NCBI GenBank assembly: GCA_011754105.1
Contig: JAAKDF010000007.1
Span: forward strand, 1-64,000
Length of the DNA stretch: 64,000 bases
Direction of reading: 5' to 3'
From: Serratia symbiotica
Lineage (GTDB): Bacteria; Pseudomonadota; Gammaproteobacteria; Enterobacterales; Enterobacteriaceae
Made by a program: the position numbers and the translations under genes. Of this stretch, positions 41,524 through 51,617 are shown piece after piece (within the stretch, counting starts at the first letter, position 1; each line of letters opens with the position of its first letter). The notes under the pieces are model-generated. The model did not search any database, was not told where the DNA came from, and saw only the letters and a program-made list of their open reading frames with translations.

Positions 41524-42660
41524 TTAAACATGCTGGTAAGCTAAAAGGGTTTCTTGCGCACAGCGTTGCCAAGAAAATTGTTTTGCCCGATTTATCCCGT
41601 TTATCCTCGCCTGATCACGCCATGCGTCATCTTCAATGCTTTTTTGGATAAGTTCAGTGAGTGTATCAATATCCTTTGCTGCACACATTAATGCGCAGTC
41701 GCCAGCCACTTCAGGTAATGATGCACTGTCAGAACAAACCACCGGTATGCCAGATGCCATTGCCTCCAGCACTGGTAATCCAAATCCTTCATACAGCGAC
41801 GGAAATAGGAAACTGCGAGCGCCGGCAAATAGGTACGGCAACACTGCGGAATTCACGTAGCCCAGATAATACAGCCAGCCAGCACTTTTTTTAGTATTTT
41901 TGAAACGCTGGTGTAACCCAGCGCTGCTCCACCCCTTGAATCCACTAATCACCAAAGGATTAGCCAGACGCAATGCTAACGGCAAACGTTCGTAAGCATC
42001 CAGCAATGTTTCAATATTTTTTCGCGGCTCTATAGAGCCAGTAAACAAACAGTAGTGATTAGCTTTTAAACCGAGCGGGGTTAAAAACGGCTTAATCTCT
42101 TCAGCTTCACGTGGATAAAAATCATCGCTACTGGCTAGCTTAGCGGCATACACTTGGCTCAAAGGCAGATTAAAATACTTAGCTAATTCAAGGCGCGTGA
42201 ATTCGGAATCCGTTATAAGAATATCAGCGCGCTTAATCGTCAGCAGTAGTTCTTTCTGCATAAAACGGACACGTTCCGCCGGATGACATTTTGGCCAAGT
42301 AAATACAGAGAGATCATGAAAAGTCGCCAGGCAGCGATCGACATTGGGCGGCAAATAAAAACTAGGACTGTGGTAGATCGCATCCGGGTGTTTTCTGAGA
42401 GTATGCGTTTTTAACCAGGGGGCAGTCAAGCGATATAATTCTGAAATAAAATTGCTTTTTTGTACTCGCCTCCTCAGCCCCTGAACTAAGGAGGTTGGCT
42501 CCCAGGCGGTAGGGATATGTCGGCTTAAATCACGCCCCTGAAGAAATAAAAGCTCAGATATCTCTGAGCTTTCTTGTAAGCAGTTGGCTAATTCATAAGC
42601 ATACCGGCCAATCCCGGTCATAGGAAATTTAATCGGGTCAGTACCAAATACAACTTTCAT
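41524..42660 (-). CDS. wbdB: GT4 glycosyltransferase, WbdB-like mannosyltransferase
   Basis: I chose the start at 42660 ([21 protein letters not shown]), just after the rmd relic ends; this gives 378 residues, near the 381 of E. coli WbdB, and matches its N-terminus closely. WbdB adds the second and third mannose of the adaptor in O8/O9 synthesis. Blocks: [71 protein letters not shown] (E-x7-E), [11 protein letters not shown]. The presence of both wbdB and wbdC orthologues predicts a mannose-containing adaptor. Confidence 0.88.
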   Translation of the reverse strand: MKVVFGTDPIKFPMTGIGRYAYELANCLQESSEISELLFLQGRDLSRHIPTAWEPTSLVQGLRRRVQKSNFISELYRLTAPWLKTHTLRKHPDAIYHSPSFYLPPNVDRCLATFHDLSVFTWPKCHPAERVRFMQKELLLTIKRADILITDSEFTRLELAKYFNLPLSQVYAAKLASSDDFYPREAEEIKPFLTPLGLKANHYCLFTGSIEPRKNIETLLDAYERLPLALRLANPLVISGFKGWSSAGLHQRFKNTKKSAGWLYYLGYVNSAVLPYLFAGARSFLFPSLYEGFGLPVLEAMASGIPVVCSDSASLPEVAGDCALMCAAKDIDTLTELIQKSIEDDAWRDQARINGINRAKQFSWQRCAQETLLAYQHV

Positions 42661-42662
42661 TG

Positions 42663-43539
42663 TCAGTTTTCCAGCATCCAGCCTAATGTTTCTTCTAGAT
42701 ATGGTGTCTGCCATTCGCCGATGATGGCGCGCAATTTAGTTGCATCCCTACACAGGCGTTTCACTTCGTTCTGGCGAATAAAACAGTGTTTACTAGGATT
42801 TCTAAGTAATAACCAGTAATCTTTTCACAGAACCTGATCGCCTCAAGCAGAGAATAGGTTTTACCCGAGCATATATTGATCGTTTCACCTAGCTGCCTAA
42901 TTTTCAGCATCGCTACGTAGGCTTTACTTAAAGCGCGTATATCGGTAAAATCACGCCAAATATCGATATTCTCTAATTTAATCATTGCCGCATTCTCTTT
43001 ATAGAGCTTAACAAGCTTCGGCAGCAGTAAATTATCAGCCTGACCAACTCCAATGTAATTAAAGAGCCTGGTAATAAATATCGGAAATTTATCCGACCAA
43101 AGCTTAGCAATGTATTCCATCGCTAGCTTGCTGAATGCATAATTCTTCAGCGGATCTGTGGGAGTAGTCTCCGCCAACCTCCCACCAATGCTATTACCGT
43201 ATACATTAGCACTTCTAGCAATCAGTATTGCATCCAGCGGATGGCTGCTGCGGTGCACTGCTTGCAGTAAGTTACGAGTGCCGATGACATTTATATTATA
43301 GAATGCGTTTAAGTCACCATAACCGACAAAGGCAATGGCGGCCATATGAACAATCACATCTGGCCTCACTTGTTCAATGGCATCGTTTAATGCATGCGCA
43401 TCCAGCAGATTAACTTATAAATAATCCGTTTGGCATGAAGGCAGCGATCCCAAACAAAAAATACAGTATCCGCTACTACTATGTGGTAGGTAAAGCCATT
43501 AATGCCGGTAATCAGCGTGCATTTGCCGCTGACAAACAT
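42663..43539 (-). pseudogene. rmd: GDP-6-deoxy-D-lyxo-4-hexulose reductase (Rmd-type) pseudogene
   Basis: Rmd reduces the Gmd product to GDP-D-rhamnose. It begins at 43539 ([17 protein letters not shown]), with ATG sharing one base with the gmd TGA. After GFT the frame shifts and a stop occurs near 43424; the true sequence resumes NLLDAHALNDAIEQVRPDVIVHMAAIAFVG. The body is good: YAFSKLAMEYIAKLW (catalytic YxxxK), RLFNYIGVGQADNLLLPKL, DIWRDFTDIRALSKAYVAML. Near 42785 it shifts again to FIRQNEVKRLCRDATKL and GEWQTPYLEETLGWMLEN, ending at TGA 42665-42663. At least two frameshifts and one stop; it could alternatively be an RfbD-like reductase. Confidence 0.85.
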
Positions 43540-44591
43540 CAAAATGAGAACCAATTCTGATTACGGCGAATATCCTGCTCAACCATCATTTGGCATAACT
43601 GCTCCAAATTGGTTTTTGGCTGCCAACCCAAAATTTCTTTGGCGCGTTCAGGATTGCCGATCAACAGTGCAACCTCTGCTGGGCGGTAGAATTTGGCATT
43701 GACGCGAACCCGCGTTTTATCCGTCGCCACATCGATACCCACTTCTTGCTCTTCTTTACCCTCAAAACGCAAGATCATTCCCGCCGATTTAAAAGCCATA
43801 GACACGAAATCACGCACGGTTTCGGAACGGTTGGTCGCAAGCACGAAGGTATCCGGCTGTTCGGCCTGCAACATACGCCACATACCTTCTACATATTCTT
43901 TGGCAAAGCCCCAATCTCGCTTCGCATCCATATTGCCTAGCTCTAGCACCTCTAGTTGACCTAATTTAATCTTAGCAACGGAATCAGTAATCTTGCGGGT
44001 AACAAATTCTCGGCCACGCAAAGGGGATTCATGATTGAACAAAATACCGCTGGAGGCGAAAATGCCGTAACTTTCACGGTAATTGATAGTCATCCAGTGT
44101 GCGTATAGCTTGGCCACGCCATATGGGCTGCGCGGATAGAATGGCGTATCTTCTTTTTGCGGTACCCCTTGAACCAAACCAAACATTTCAGAGGTTGATG
44201 CCTGGTAAAAGCGAATTTTGGGATTAACAATACGGATTGCTTCCAACAAATTTACTGGGCCAGTACCTGTAATTTTAGCTGTGGTGATTGGCTGTTCGAA
44301 TGAAATGCCAACAGAGCTCTGCGCCGCCAAGTTATACACTTCGGTGGCCCCTGTTTGCTGCAACAGACGAATGCTGGTCGAAAGATCGGTCAAATCGTAC
44401 TCAAACAAGTTCAAATTTGGGTGCTTAGCAATACCCAATTCTTCAATACGCCAAAAATTGAAAGAACTGGTACGGCGATAGGTTCCATAGACCAGGTAAC
44501 CTTTTCCTAATAGCAGTTCAGCAAGATAAGCGCCGTCTTGGCCGGTGATACCAGTAATTACGGCTACTTTTTGAAACATTTCATTATCCAT
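43539..44591 (-). CDS. gmd: GDP-mannose 4,6-dehydratase
   Basis: Gmd turns GDP-D-mannose into GDP-4-keto-6-deoxymannose, precursor of GDP-D-rhamnose or GDP-L-fucose. 350 residues (346 from MFQKVAV). NADP motif [38 protein letters not shown], the catalytic STSEMFG (Thr, Glu) near residue 130 and [10 protein letters not shown] (Tyr-x3-Lys) near 155, then [19 protein letters not shown] and [17 protein letters not shown]. It resembles the Pseudomonas A-band type (MFGL..Q). Intact, whereas its downstream partner is broken. Inserted between the polymerase gene and wbdB, unlike E. coli O9. Confidence 0.94.
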   Translation of the reverse strand: MDNEMFQKVAVITGITGQDGAYLAELLLGKGYLVYGTYRRTSSFNFWRIEELGIAKHPNLNLFEYDLTDLSTSIRLLQQTGATEVYNLAAQSSVGISFEQPITTAKITGTGPVNLLEAIRIVNPKIRFYQASTSEMFGLVQGVPQKEDTPFYPRSPYGVAKLYAHWMTINYRESYGIFASSGILFNHESPLRGREFVTRKITDSVAKIKLGQLEVLELGNMDAKRDWGFAKEYVEGMWRMLQAEQPDTFVLATNRSETVRDFVSMAFKSAGMILRFEGKEEQEVGIDVATDKTRVRVNAKFYRPAEVALLIGNPERAKEILGWQPKTNLEQLCQMMVEQDIRRNQNWFSF

Positions 44592-44618
44592 AACAAGTTA
44601 GATACACTATGAAAAAGG

Positions 44619-47600
44619 TTATTTCATTTTGAAAACAGCATTCAGCAATTGCTTTGCGCTCTGTTGCCATGTCAGCCATTTTAAACCGGTTACATTGGGA
44701 ACTCCAGCGTGGCCCTCTAATACCAGCCATTTATCTATGGCATCAGACAAATCATGTGCTAACATACCATCAAAATAAAATGCATTTTCACCGGCAACCT
44801 CTCTGAATATAGGGATGTCACGCGCAATTATCGGCACGTTATACTTCGCCGCTTCAATCAAAGGCAGACCAAAGCCTTCTCCAGTGCTAGCAACAATCAA
44901 ACACGCTGCGGCACTATAGATCTGTTCCAGGTATTCATCACTCACGGTAGATAGCCAAAAGAGTCGGTAATTTAACTCTTTATGACTGGAAAATCGCTTG
45001 ATAAGCTTTTCGACCATCCACCCCTGCTTACCGACAATGACAAGATTTATATCTTTACTATTTTCCCACAGTAGTTCGAATGCCTCCAAAACCTGAACAT
45101 GTTGCTTGCGAGGTTCAACTGTACTCACCATCAAGAAAGTCGTACGTTCCGACATTTTTGCCATCAGATAGGCCGAATCAAGATGTTTACCGTTTGATGG
45201 CACAGAGTTAACTAAATCCGCCCCTAAATGAAACCACTGAATATCAAATGAATGGCTTCTTTCTGGGTAGTTATCTCTAACCCAATGCGTTAATTCATTG
45301 GCGACAGTTTGAGAAATACAAATTGCCCCATCAAACTGAGTTATACACCTTAACCATTTCTCATAGGTATCTTTTGCACCAGGGGGAAACGTATCCTGTG
45401 CTAATATTGGCAATAAATCATACACAAAAAAATGCACGCTAATGCCACGGTAATGTATTTCACGTAAAAAATCTTGCTTAGACAGAACGATACTTGACTG
45501 AAGATCTAACCCTAAGAAAATATCGCCATGCCAGGTTTCCATTGGACTATCCTCTGTCCAATTTGCAGGGACATCAAGAAACTGGCAGGTAAAGTTCCGC
45601 GCATAACGATATCCCCGGGAGGATTCTGTTGCATATACTGGTTCAACAATCCATCCTTCGGGTGGACTATGTAATAACTGATTAAGTATAGCCCTGACTA
45701 CACGCTGAATACCACTCTTTGCATCTCTTTGAATAATTTCAGATACATCAACTAGTATTTGTTTTTTCCGTGGCTCTGGTCCATAGTTCTTAGCAATAGC
45801 CGTAGCCAAATTCAGATGTTCGCCTGATATGTCATGCTCATCATCTCTGATAATACTATTGATCAGTTTTTGTGCGCTGCGATGCGATTTTTTATAGAAT
45901 AATTCAATAGCCGTTTTGTACTTTTTGGCACAGGTTCTTGGTTGATGTAATGTTCTGATTTTAGCCATCGCAGCAACTGTTAATTTATCTCTGTAATCGA
46001 CGTCGTGATACAGTAATGTGAGAGCATCAATAAGATCAGTCTCTGTAAAGTCGTCGGCAAGTTTTACAACACTGGTTTCATCCAGGTCAGCCATGGAACC
46101 GTTAGCATTAACTACTGTTGCCAAACAATAATTCATACAATCCAGTACAGTAGCTGAAGTCTCTCCACGGGAGAGTGTTCTTAACTGTACACCAACATCA
46201 GCGGCAGCCAACCACATTTTATATTCTTCGGTTTCTACCCACCCGGTGATGTTAATTCTATTCCCTGTATTACTTTTTTTAATCGAATTCAGTAAGTCTT
46301 CACCATATCTCCCATGATAGTTTTCTCCAACAAAAACAAGATAGCACTCTCTATTATTAGACAATGCCGAATTTAACCAAGCAGAGAGTAGTTTATGATT
46401 TAACTTTGTCGGCCCTAACAAGCCAAAACTACAAACTACAAATGCATTCTCATCAATCTTAAGTATTTCCCGCGCTGAGTTGCGTGGCACATTATAAACT
46501 GGTACTCGCAAAAGTGGGATTACAGCCCAATCTAGACCAAAAGAATTCTCATAAAATGATGCAGCAAGTTTTTGCGAAAAATTAGAATGAACAATCACAC
46601 CCACAGAGTTTTGCAAGACAGATATATTACATGGGTACTTGTATATAACATCACCCATATCCTTGGCTGTATATCGCATACATATAGCGGGCCAGCCCCC
46701 TGATTTATGTAATTCCTGACTCAAAATTCCAGGTAACTCTGCTGTCTCAAGATCCATATGAGCAACAATCCCTGAGATAAAAAAGTCATGAAGGACTACA
46801 ACACCTGGGTAGTCATACAATAATTTGAACATGTACCCATGAAAAGCAGAATTACCAAAGTGGTATAAAATGCGTTCATATTGATCAAAATTTTCTTTAA
46901 AGAACTTAACGTCTCTTATATTACAGTTAGCAATAATATAAGGATCAGTTATTTTCTCAGACTGTTCTACAATCACATCAATGATATAGTGTCTACTTAA
47001 TGCTGAGATTAATTCAGCACTATAATCAGCAATACCGCTTTTAGCAGGTGGCAATGGTGATATAAAAGCTAAACACCGCCGCCTATCAGATATAAGTAGT
47101 GAGAATGGTGGCTTGGTAGCTATATTTTTTTCATGGAGCATTTCCAAAGCTTTCCATGCATTATTAGCCGAGATAACCCAGGAGAAAGCCTGTGCCTGTG
47201 ATTCACTATGCTTTTCTAAAGATACTTTAAAATCATTATCCGTTAAAATTTTTTCTATTTTATCTGCAATATCCTGGCTATCATAAGGATCAAACAACGC
47301 CTCTTCATTGCCAATAACTTCAGGAATGCTTGATAGTTTTCCACCAATAACAGCCTTTCCACAAGACATAGCCTCTAGCACCGGCAAACCGAAACCTTCA
47401 TGCCATGAAGGGAAAATAAAGAAATCACAAATATTGTACAAAACAATTAAGTCAGGCTCGGAAATATAGCCAGTAAAGATGATATCCTGTTTATCCAGCC
47501 CATACTCTTTATACAATCTATATAATCGATACCGATCCGCATCCTGTAGGGAGCAAACAATCGCTAATTGATGTTTCGCTCTCAATTCTTTAGGCAATAA

Positions 47601-48344
47601 AGAAAAGGCTTTTAGTAATCTTTCTATGTTTTTTCTATGATCGATCCCGCCAGCATATAAAATGAATGAAGTATTCAAACTGTATTTATTAGAAATAGCC
47701 AAACGCTCATTTTCAGAGAATTCGAGTTTTTTGAATTCTTCAGAACAAGCGGTTGAGATATTAACAACATCACTCTCATTAAACCACAAGTATTGAACAG
47801 CTTCATGTCTTGAAGAATTAGAGATTGATAACAACAAATTCGCTCGTCGTATGTGATCTATCTTCTCTAAGTACCAGTTTTTAACAACGCTATTTTTTAA
47901 ATATACATTATTGTGGATCAGTGGAATAAGATCGTAAAGAATAACAGCTGTTGGGATCTTAGTATTAATAATTCCAATACTAGTTACAGCATCATCATAC
48001 AACCCTTCAAATAATGAAGTGATTAATAGAATGTCAGGAGACATTTTTATGATAAAGTCTTCTCTAATTTTTTCATTTATTTTTTTACGTGCTTCATTAC
48101 TCTTATTTATAGCACTAACGGGGCCAGCTCCGCTCCAAACAACAATATTTTCCTTAAGCAGATAACGACCAAATTCATTACAGATACTGCCAATGCTCTC
48201 AGAGAGCATACCATTTAGTAAAAGAAATATTTCATTATTTTTTTTCGAATCAAGCAGATGCTTCACTAGATATGACGTATATCGACCAATTCCTCTTTTA
48301 GCATTGCTCGCCTGCAGTCCTTGCATATCAATGACTATACGCAT
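44619..48344 (-). CDS. giant three-domain GT4 glycosyltransferase (putative O-polysaccharide polymerase)
   Basis: 1241 residues with three glycosyltransferase units in one chain. Domain 1 (about 1-390): [57 protein letters not shown] (E-x7-E). Domain 2 (about 420-800): PLPPAKSGIADYSAELISAL, VVLHDFFISG, AADVGVQLRTLSRGETSATV (no E-x7-E, so perhaps altered or inactive). Domain 3 (about 855-1241): DVSEIIQRDAKSGIQRVVRA, MVSTVEPRKQHVQVLEAFEL, VASTGEGFGLPLIEAA (E-x7-E). It occupies the place of E. coli wbdA, a two-domain polymannose polymerase of about 840 residues. No membrane segment seen. Base composition is clearly more AT-rich than housekeeping genes here. Predicted to build the repeat unit at the cytosolic membrane face. 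Confidence 0.85.
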   Translation of the reverse strand: MRIVIDMQGLQASNAKRGIGRYTSYLVKHLLDSKKNNEIFLLLNGMLSESIGSICNEFGRYLLKENIVVWSGAGPVSAINKSNEARKKINEKIREDFIIKMSPDILLITSLFEGLYDDAVTSIGIINTKIPTAVILYDLIPLIHNNVYLKNSVVKNWYLEKIDHIRRANLLLSISNSSRHEAVQYLWFNESDVVNISTACSEEFKKLEFSENERLAISNKYSLNTSFILYAGGIDHRKNIERLLKAFSLLPKELRAKHQLAIVCSLQDADRYRLYRLYKEYGLDKQDIIFTGYISEPDLIVLYNICDFFIFPSWHEGFGLPVLEAMSCGKAVIGGKLSSIPEVIGNEEALFDPYDSQDIADKIEKILTDNDFKVSLEKHSESQAQAFSWVISANNAWKALEMLHEKNIATKPPFSLLISDRRRCLAFISPLPPAKSGIADYSAELISALSRHYIIDVIVEQSEKITDPYIIANCNIRDVKFFKENFDQYERILYHFGNSAFHGYMFKLLYDYPGVVVLHDFFISGIVAHMDLETAELPGILSQELHKSGGWPAICMRYTAKDMGDVIYKYPCNISVLQNSVGVIVHSNFSQKLAASFYENSFGLDWAVIPLLRVPVYNVPRNSAREILKIDENAFVVCSFGLLGPTKLNHKLLSAWLNSALSNNRECYLVFVGENYHGRYGEDLLNSIKKSNTGNRINITGWVETEEYKMWLAAADVGVQLRTLSRGETSATVLDCMNYCLATVVNANGSMADLDETSVVKLADDFTETDLIDALTLLYHDVDYRDKLTVAAMAKIRTLHQPRTCAKKYKTAIELFYKKSHRSAQKLINSIIRDDEHDISGEHLNLATAIAKNYGPEPRKKQILVDVSEIIQRDAKSGIQRVVRAILNQLLHSPPEGWIVEPVYATESSRGYRYARNFTCQFLDVPANWTEDSPMETWHGDIFLGLDLQSSIVLSKQDFLREIHYRGISVHFFVYDLLPILAQDTFPPGAKDTYEKWLRCITQFDGAICISQTVANELTHWVRDNYPERSHSFDIQWFHLGADLVNSVPSNGKHLDSAYLMAKMSERTTFLMVSTVEPRKQHVQVLEAFELLWENSKDINLVIVGKQGWMVEKLIKRFSSHKELNYRLFWLSTVSDEYLEQIYSAAACLIVASTGEGFGLPLIEAAKYNVPIIARDIPIFREVAGENAFYFDGMLAHDLSDAIDKWLVLEGHAGVPNVTGLKWLTWQQSAKQLLNAVFKMK

Positions 48345-48362
48345 TAATGCTTCCTCGCAGCA

Positions 48363-49601
48363 TCACTTTATTTTTTTCTTTAAAGCATTATAAATAGCTC
48401 TTGCTTTTGGTGATAATTGAGATGCCGAGCATGAAAAAATCTTCTGTGAATTATATTTTTCCCCCTGTCTATTTAATTTATCCAATATCTTCTTGAAATA
48501 ACCATAAAATCCTATTTTATTTATTACTTTTAGCATCATTCCTTTTAATTTTGGTTTGCTGTTTAAGATACTGATGAGTTTTTTTGCAAAAAAAATGAGT
48601 TTTCTATTAATATCAGTCTTTACTCCTAATAGGCAATTGTAGAAGTCAATTTTTGATAATGACTTAATACATAATTTTACCCACCTGGAAATATAACTGA
48701 TGGGTACATTCAGTTTCCATAATGTACTGGCATAGACATCCGATAAATTCGCTTTCAACTCGGTATTTTCTTTCTGAACCAGGAGATTTAACCTCTCTAT
48801 GGCATCGTCTAAATTAGAAAGTCTCTTGTCCCTAATCGTTAATAATTTATTTATTTTTTGATCATATTGGTTTGATAGCTCTTGCAGTCCTACGCCATAT
48901 TTAGAGTTAGCATCAAAAGCTGCATCCAGCAAAATTAATGTGGCTAGTTCCCCTTGCTTTTGAGCAATAACGCTATAATCAGGACTCACACCGCCAAGTA
49001 TATCGATAATTTGAATATCTTCCTTATAACTGAGACTCTTATCTTCCTGAAGGCGTAATATTTTATTACGCTCAAAACCTTCATGCTCGACAAGAAAACT
49101 CAATAGTGCACTTGGGATAGGGGATATGTGCGTCGGATCAAGATAAAAATTATTAGTTGATACAATAATATTTTCAGGATTAGGCGTCTCAATAATCAGC
49201 AGTCCCCCTGGCTTTAGTATCCTGAAAGACTCCTCAACTAATCGTTTAACATTATAAAATCCAATATGCTCAACTAAATGAAATGACGAGACTATGGCCA
49301 CTGACTCATCAGCCATGCTCTCTAAAAAAGAAATAACATCACTTGTTTTAACATTTAATCCAAGATTGCGGCAGTATGAAAGTATTTCTTCATTATGGTC
49401 AATCCCAATGCCGTCAAACCCGATAGATTGCATCATCTCTAGCCATTCACCACGCCCAGACCCAAGATCAAGAATAGTCTCACCAAGATAAATATCCTTC
49501 AGTGGATTAATAAATGGCATATAAATATTTAAGCGCTCTTTTATTGATTCACGGCTGCCACGATGCTTATTCTCAAAGTAACTATAAAAACTATCTTTCA
49601 T
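48363..49601 (-). CDS. SAM-dependent methyltransferase with C-terminal coiled coil (chain-capping, WbdD-like)
   Basis: 412 residues. A class I methyltransferase domain covers about 45-200: ETILDLGSGRGEWLEMM (motif I), IGIDHNEE, SSFHLVEHIGF, RILKPGGLLIIETPNPENI, YLDPTHISPIP. Residues about 225-290 are rich in heptad-like Leu/Ile/Lys/Glu (KINKLLTIRDKRLSNLDDAI, RLNLLVQKENTELKANL), then STLWKLNVPISYISRW. In E. coli O8/O9 the methyltransferase WbdD caps the chain and its coiled coil measures length; this protein lacks the WbdD kinase domain, so O8-like methyl capping is the inference. It overlaps wzt by 11 bases and precedes the polymerase. Confidence 0.82.
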   Translation of the reverse strand: MKDSFYSYFENKHRGSRESIKERLNIYMPFINPLKDIYLGETILDLGSGRGEWLEMMQSIGFDGIGIDHNEEILSYCRNLGLNVKTSDVISFLESMADESVAIVSSFHLVEHIGFYNVKRLVEESFRILKPGGLLIIETPNPENIIVSTNNFYLDPTHISPIPSALLSFLVEHEGFERNKILRLQEDKSLSYKEDIQIIDILGGVSPDYSVIAQKQGELATLILLDAAFDANSKYGVGLQELSNQYDQKINKLLTIRDKRLSNLDDAIERLNLLVQKENTELKANLSDVYASTLWKLNVPISYISRWVKLCIKSLSKIDFYNCLLGVKTDINRKLIFFAKKLISILNSKPKLKGMMLKVINKIGFYGYFKKILDKLNRQGEKYNSQKIFSCSASQLSPKARAIYNALKKKIK

Positions 49602-50820
49602 TAATTTTTACCTCCGCAGGCAACCAAACTGTGCCTATAAATGCGTCTTTATTAATATTAATTACATTAAATACTAGCGCTAAATCACGCCATTCGTAAC
49701 TTTTATTAATATGGGTATCACAGTCGTGAAGTGCAACTGCAATGGAATAGTTACCTTCCCCTAGGTTCATACAGAATTTGAAATTAAATTCAATTTCTTT
49801 ACCCGCATGCAGATCACTCAGTACTTTTCCAATATGAAAAGTATTAGTTCCGAAAATAGGTTGCCCAAGTCGATCTTTAATCATATATCCGAGGATAAGC
49901 TCTGGAATATTCTTCTCAACTTTCACGGTTATTTTTAAATTCACTCTTTCGCTAACGCTGACGATCTCAACAGGCTTATTGTCATAGGAATATAAACCAA
50001 TAGCCGAGACTTTCGCATCTCCAGAACCAGATATTGTCTGTATTCTTCCTGATTCATTGTGCGCTAGCTTGATCGTCAACGCTCTTCCTGATTTCTCCGC
50101 AATCATGGCATTGTAATAATCCATGATAGCTTCAGGCTCCCCGTCTTTCTCAATTTTTCCAGCGTTAAGCAAAATTGCTCTATCGCAAATGGATTGTATC
50201 GCAATTTTATCATGGGAGACGATAAGCAACGTTGTACCTTCATGTCGAAATCTGCGGATGCGGTCAAAGCTCTTATGCTGAAAGCAAGCATCACCAACAG
50301 ATAATGCCTCATCAACAATTAAAATATCAGGTCTAACCGCAGTAGCAACACTAAAAGCTAACCGCATCTGCATGCCACTGGAGTAAACTCTGACAGGCTG
50401 TTCTATATATTCTCCAATTTCTGCAAATGCTTCAATTTCAGGCATTAGCCTATCGATATCACTGTTCTTAAGACCTAACAGTTGTCCAGACATATAAACA
50501 TTCTGTCTGCCTGTGAAGTCAGGGTGGAACCCCACCCCTAATTCAAACAATGCCGCCACCCGCCCAGTGATTTTTATTTTCCCTGTGGTAGGCTGGATAG
50601 TATCTGTAATCAATTTTAATAGAGTGCTCTTGCCAGCACCATTGATACCAATAATGCCAACAGCTTCACCGGCGTGAACGGTGAAATTTATATTCTTTAA
50701 AACCCACACTTTCGAATGTTTAACAACTTTATAAGGTAAAATCCATTCGATCAATCTGCCAAAGCGTGATGAATATTTTTTATAGGCTTTGCCAACGCTA
50801 TTTACATAAATTGTTCCCAT
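49591..50820 (-). CDS. wzt: O-antigen ABC transporter ATP-binding protein with C-terminal carbohydrate-binding domain
   Basis: Wzt powers export of the finished polysaccharide across the inner membrane with Wzm. 409 residues. Nucleotide domain 1-245: Walker A GINGAGKSTLLKLI near residue 57, signature YSSGMQMRLAFSVAT, Walker B ILIVDEALSVGD and the H-loop IVSHD. The extra C-terminal domain (about 260-409, SGSGDAKVSAIGLYSYDNKP, then beta-rich sequence with GEGNYSIAVALHDCD) is the module that in O8/O9-type systems reads the capped chain end. Its ATG overlaps the wzm stop. Confidence 0.95.
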   Translation of the reverse strand: MGTIYVNSVGKAYKKYSSRFGRLIEWILPYKVVKHSKVWVLKNINFTVHAGEAVGIIGINGAGKSTLLKLITDTIQPTTGKIKITGRVAALFELGVGFHPDFTGRQNVYMSGQLLGLKNSDIDRLMPEIEAFAEIGEYIEQPVRVYSSGMQMRLAFSVATAVRPDILIVDEALSVGDACFQHKSFDRIRRFRHEGTTLLIVSHDKIAIQSICDRAILLNAGKIEKDGEPEAIMDYYNAMIAEKSGRALTIKLAHNESGRIQTISGSGDAKVSAIGLYSYDNKPVEIVSVSERVNLKITVKVEKNIPELILGYMIKDRLGQPIFGTNTFHIGKVLSDLHAGKEIEFNFKFCMNLGEGNYSIAVALHDCDTHINKSYEWRDLALVFNVININKDAFIGTVWLPAEVKINER

Positions 50821-51617
50821 TATAATTCATCTACCATATCAGCCGCATGCTTTCTAAAAAGATGCATACCTAAAATACACAGCATAAACGCTTCTATTAT
50901 TACTGGCCAAACACTTCCCCATTCGATGGATTGTTGATGAATAATAATACGCTGATAGTTATCAACTAATACTGTCATAGGATTATATTTTAATATATCC
51001 TGCGCCCACACAGGCAATGTACTTAACACGTAAACAATAGGAGTGAACCAAAACCAAAATTGTAGCAGTACAGCAACAAATTGCCCAACATCGCGGAAAA
51101 AAACATTAATAACCCCCAGTGATACGCCTAAACCTAAAGCAAATACCACCTCAATAATTAATAGCGGAATCATTTCTACGACGGAAATAAAATGAAAACT
51201 CCCAGTAATAATTAAGAAAATAAGAAAAATAGAAAATATGATAGTGAAATTAATTATTGCAGATATGGCTAGTATAATTGGCAGGCATATACGAGGGAAA
51301 ATTAATTTTTTTAACAAACCCGCACTCTCAATAAAAATGTTTTGGCTTCGACCAAGAATTTCAGAAAACAATCCCCATGTAATTATACCTACGCAAAGAT
51401 AAACACTGTAAGAATATGTTCCCCCCGTACCAGGAAGGCGCATTTTCATAATTTGAGAGAAAATTAGCGTATAGACAAGAATCATTGACAATGGCTGTAA
51501 AATCAGCCATGTTGCGCCTAACATACTCATTTTGTAACGAATTTGAAATTCTCTTTTTACACTACCAAGAATGAAACCTCGATAACGATATATCGTCAGT
51601 AATAACTCTTTCATCAT
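50820..51617 (-). CDS. wzm: O-antigen ABC transporter permease
   Basis: 265 residues, ABC-2 type. It starts [20 protein letters not shown]; two adjacent ATG codons (51617, 51614) are possible, the first overlapping the manB TAA. Six hydrophobic segments are visible: about 30-53 (LGATWLILQPLSMILVYTLI), 68-87, 110-140 (ILAISAIINFTIIFSIFLIF), 147-170, 177-198 and 236-252. The N-terminal KREFQIRYKMSMLG is the typical cytosolic helix. Partner of wzt directly downstream. Confidence 0.94.
   Translation of the reverse strand: MMKELLLTIYRYRGFILGSVKREFQIRYKMSMLGATWLILQPLSMILVYTLIFSQIMKMRLPGTGGTYSYSVYLCVGIITWGLFSEILGRSQNIFIESAGLLKKLIFPRICLPIILAISAIINFTIIFSIFLIFLIITGSFHFISVVEMIPLLIIEVVFALGLGVSLGVINVFFRDVGQFVAVLLQFWFWFTPIVYVLSTLPVWAQDILKYNPMTVLVDNYQRIIIHQQSIEWGSVWPVIIEAFMLCILGMHLFRKHAADMVDEL

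Noticed and set aside
41524..42714. Longer 396-residue form of the WbdB-like protein
   Set aside because: The first 18 codons are the other-frame end of rmd; the family start [13 protein letters not shown] is at 42660.
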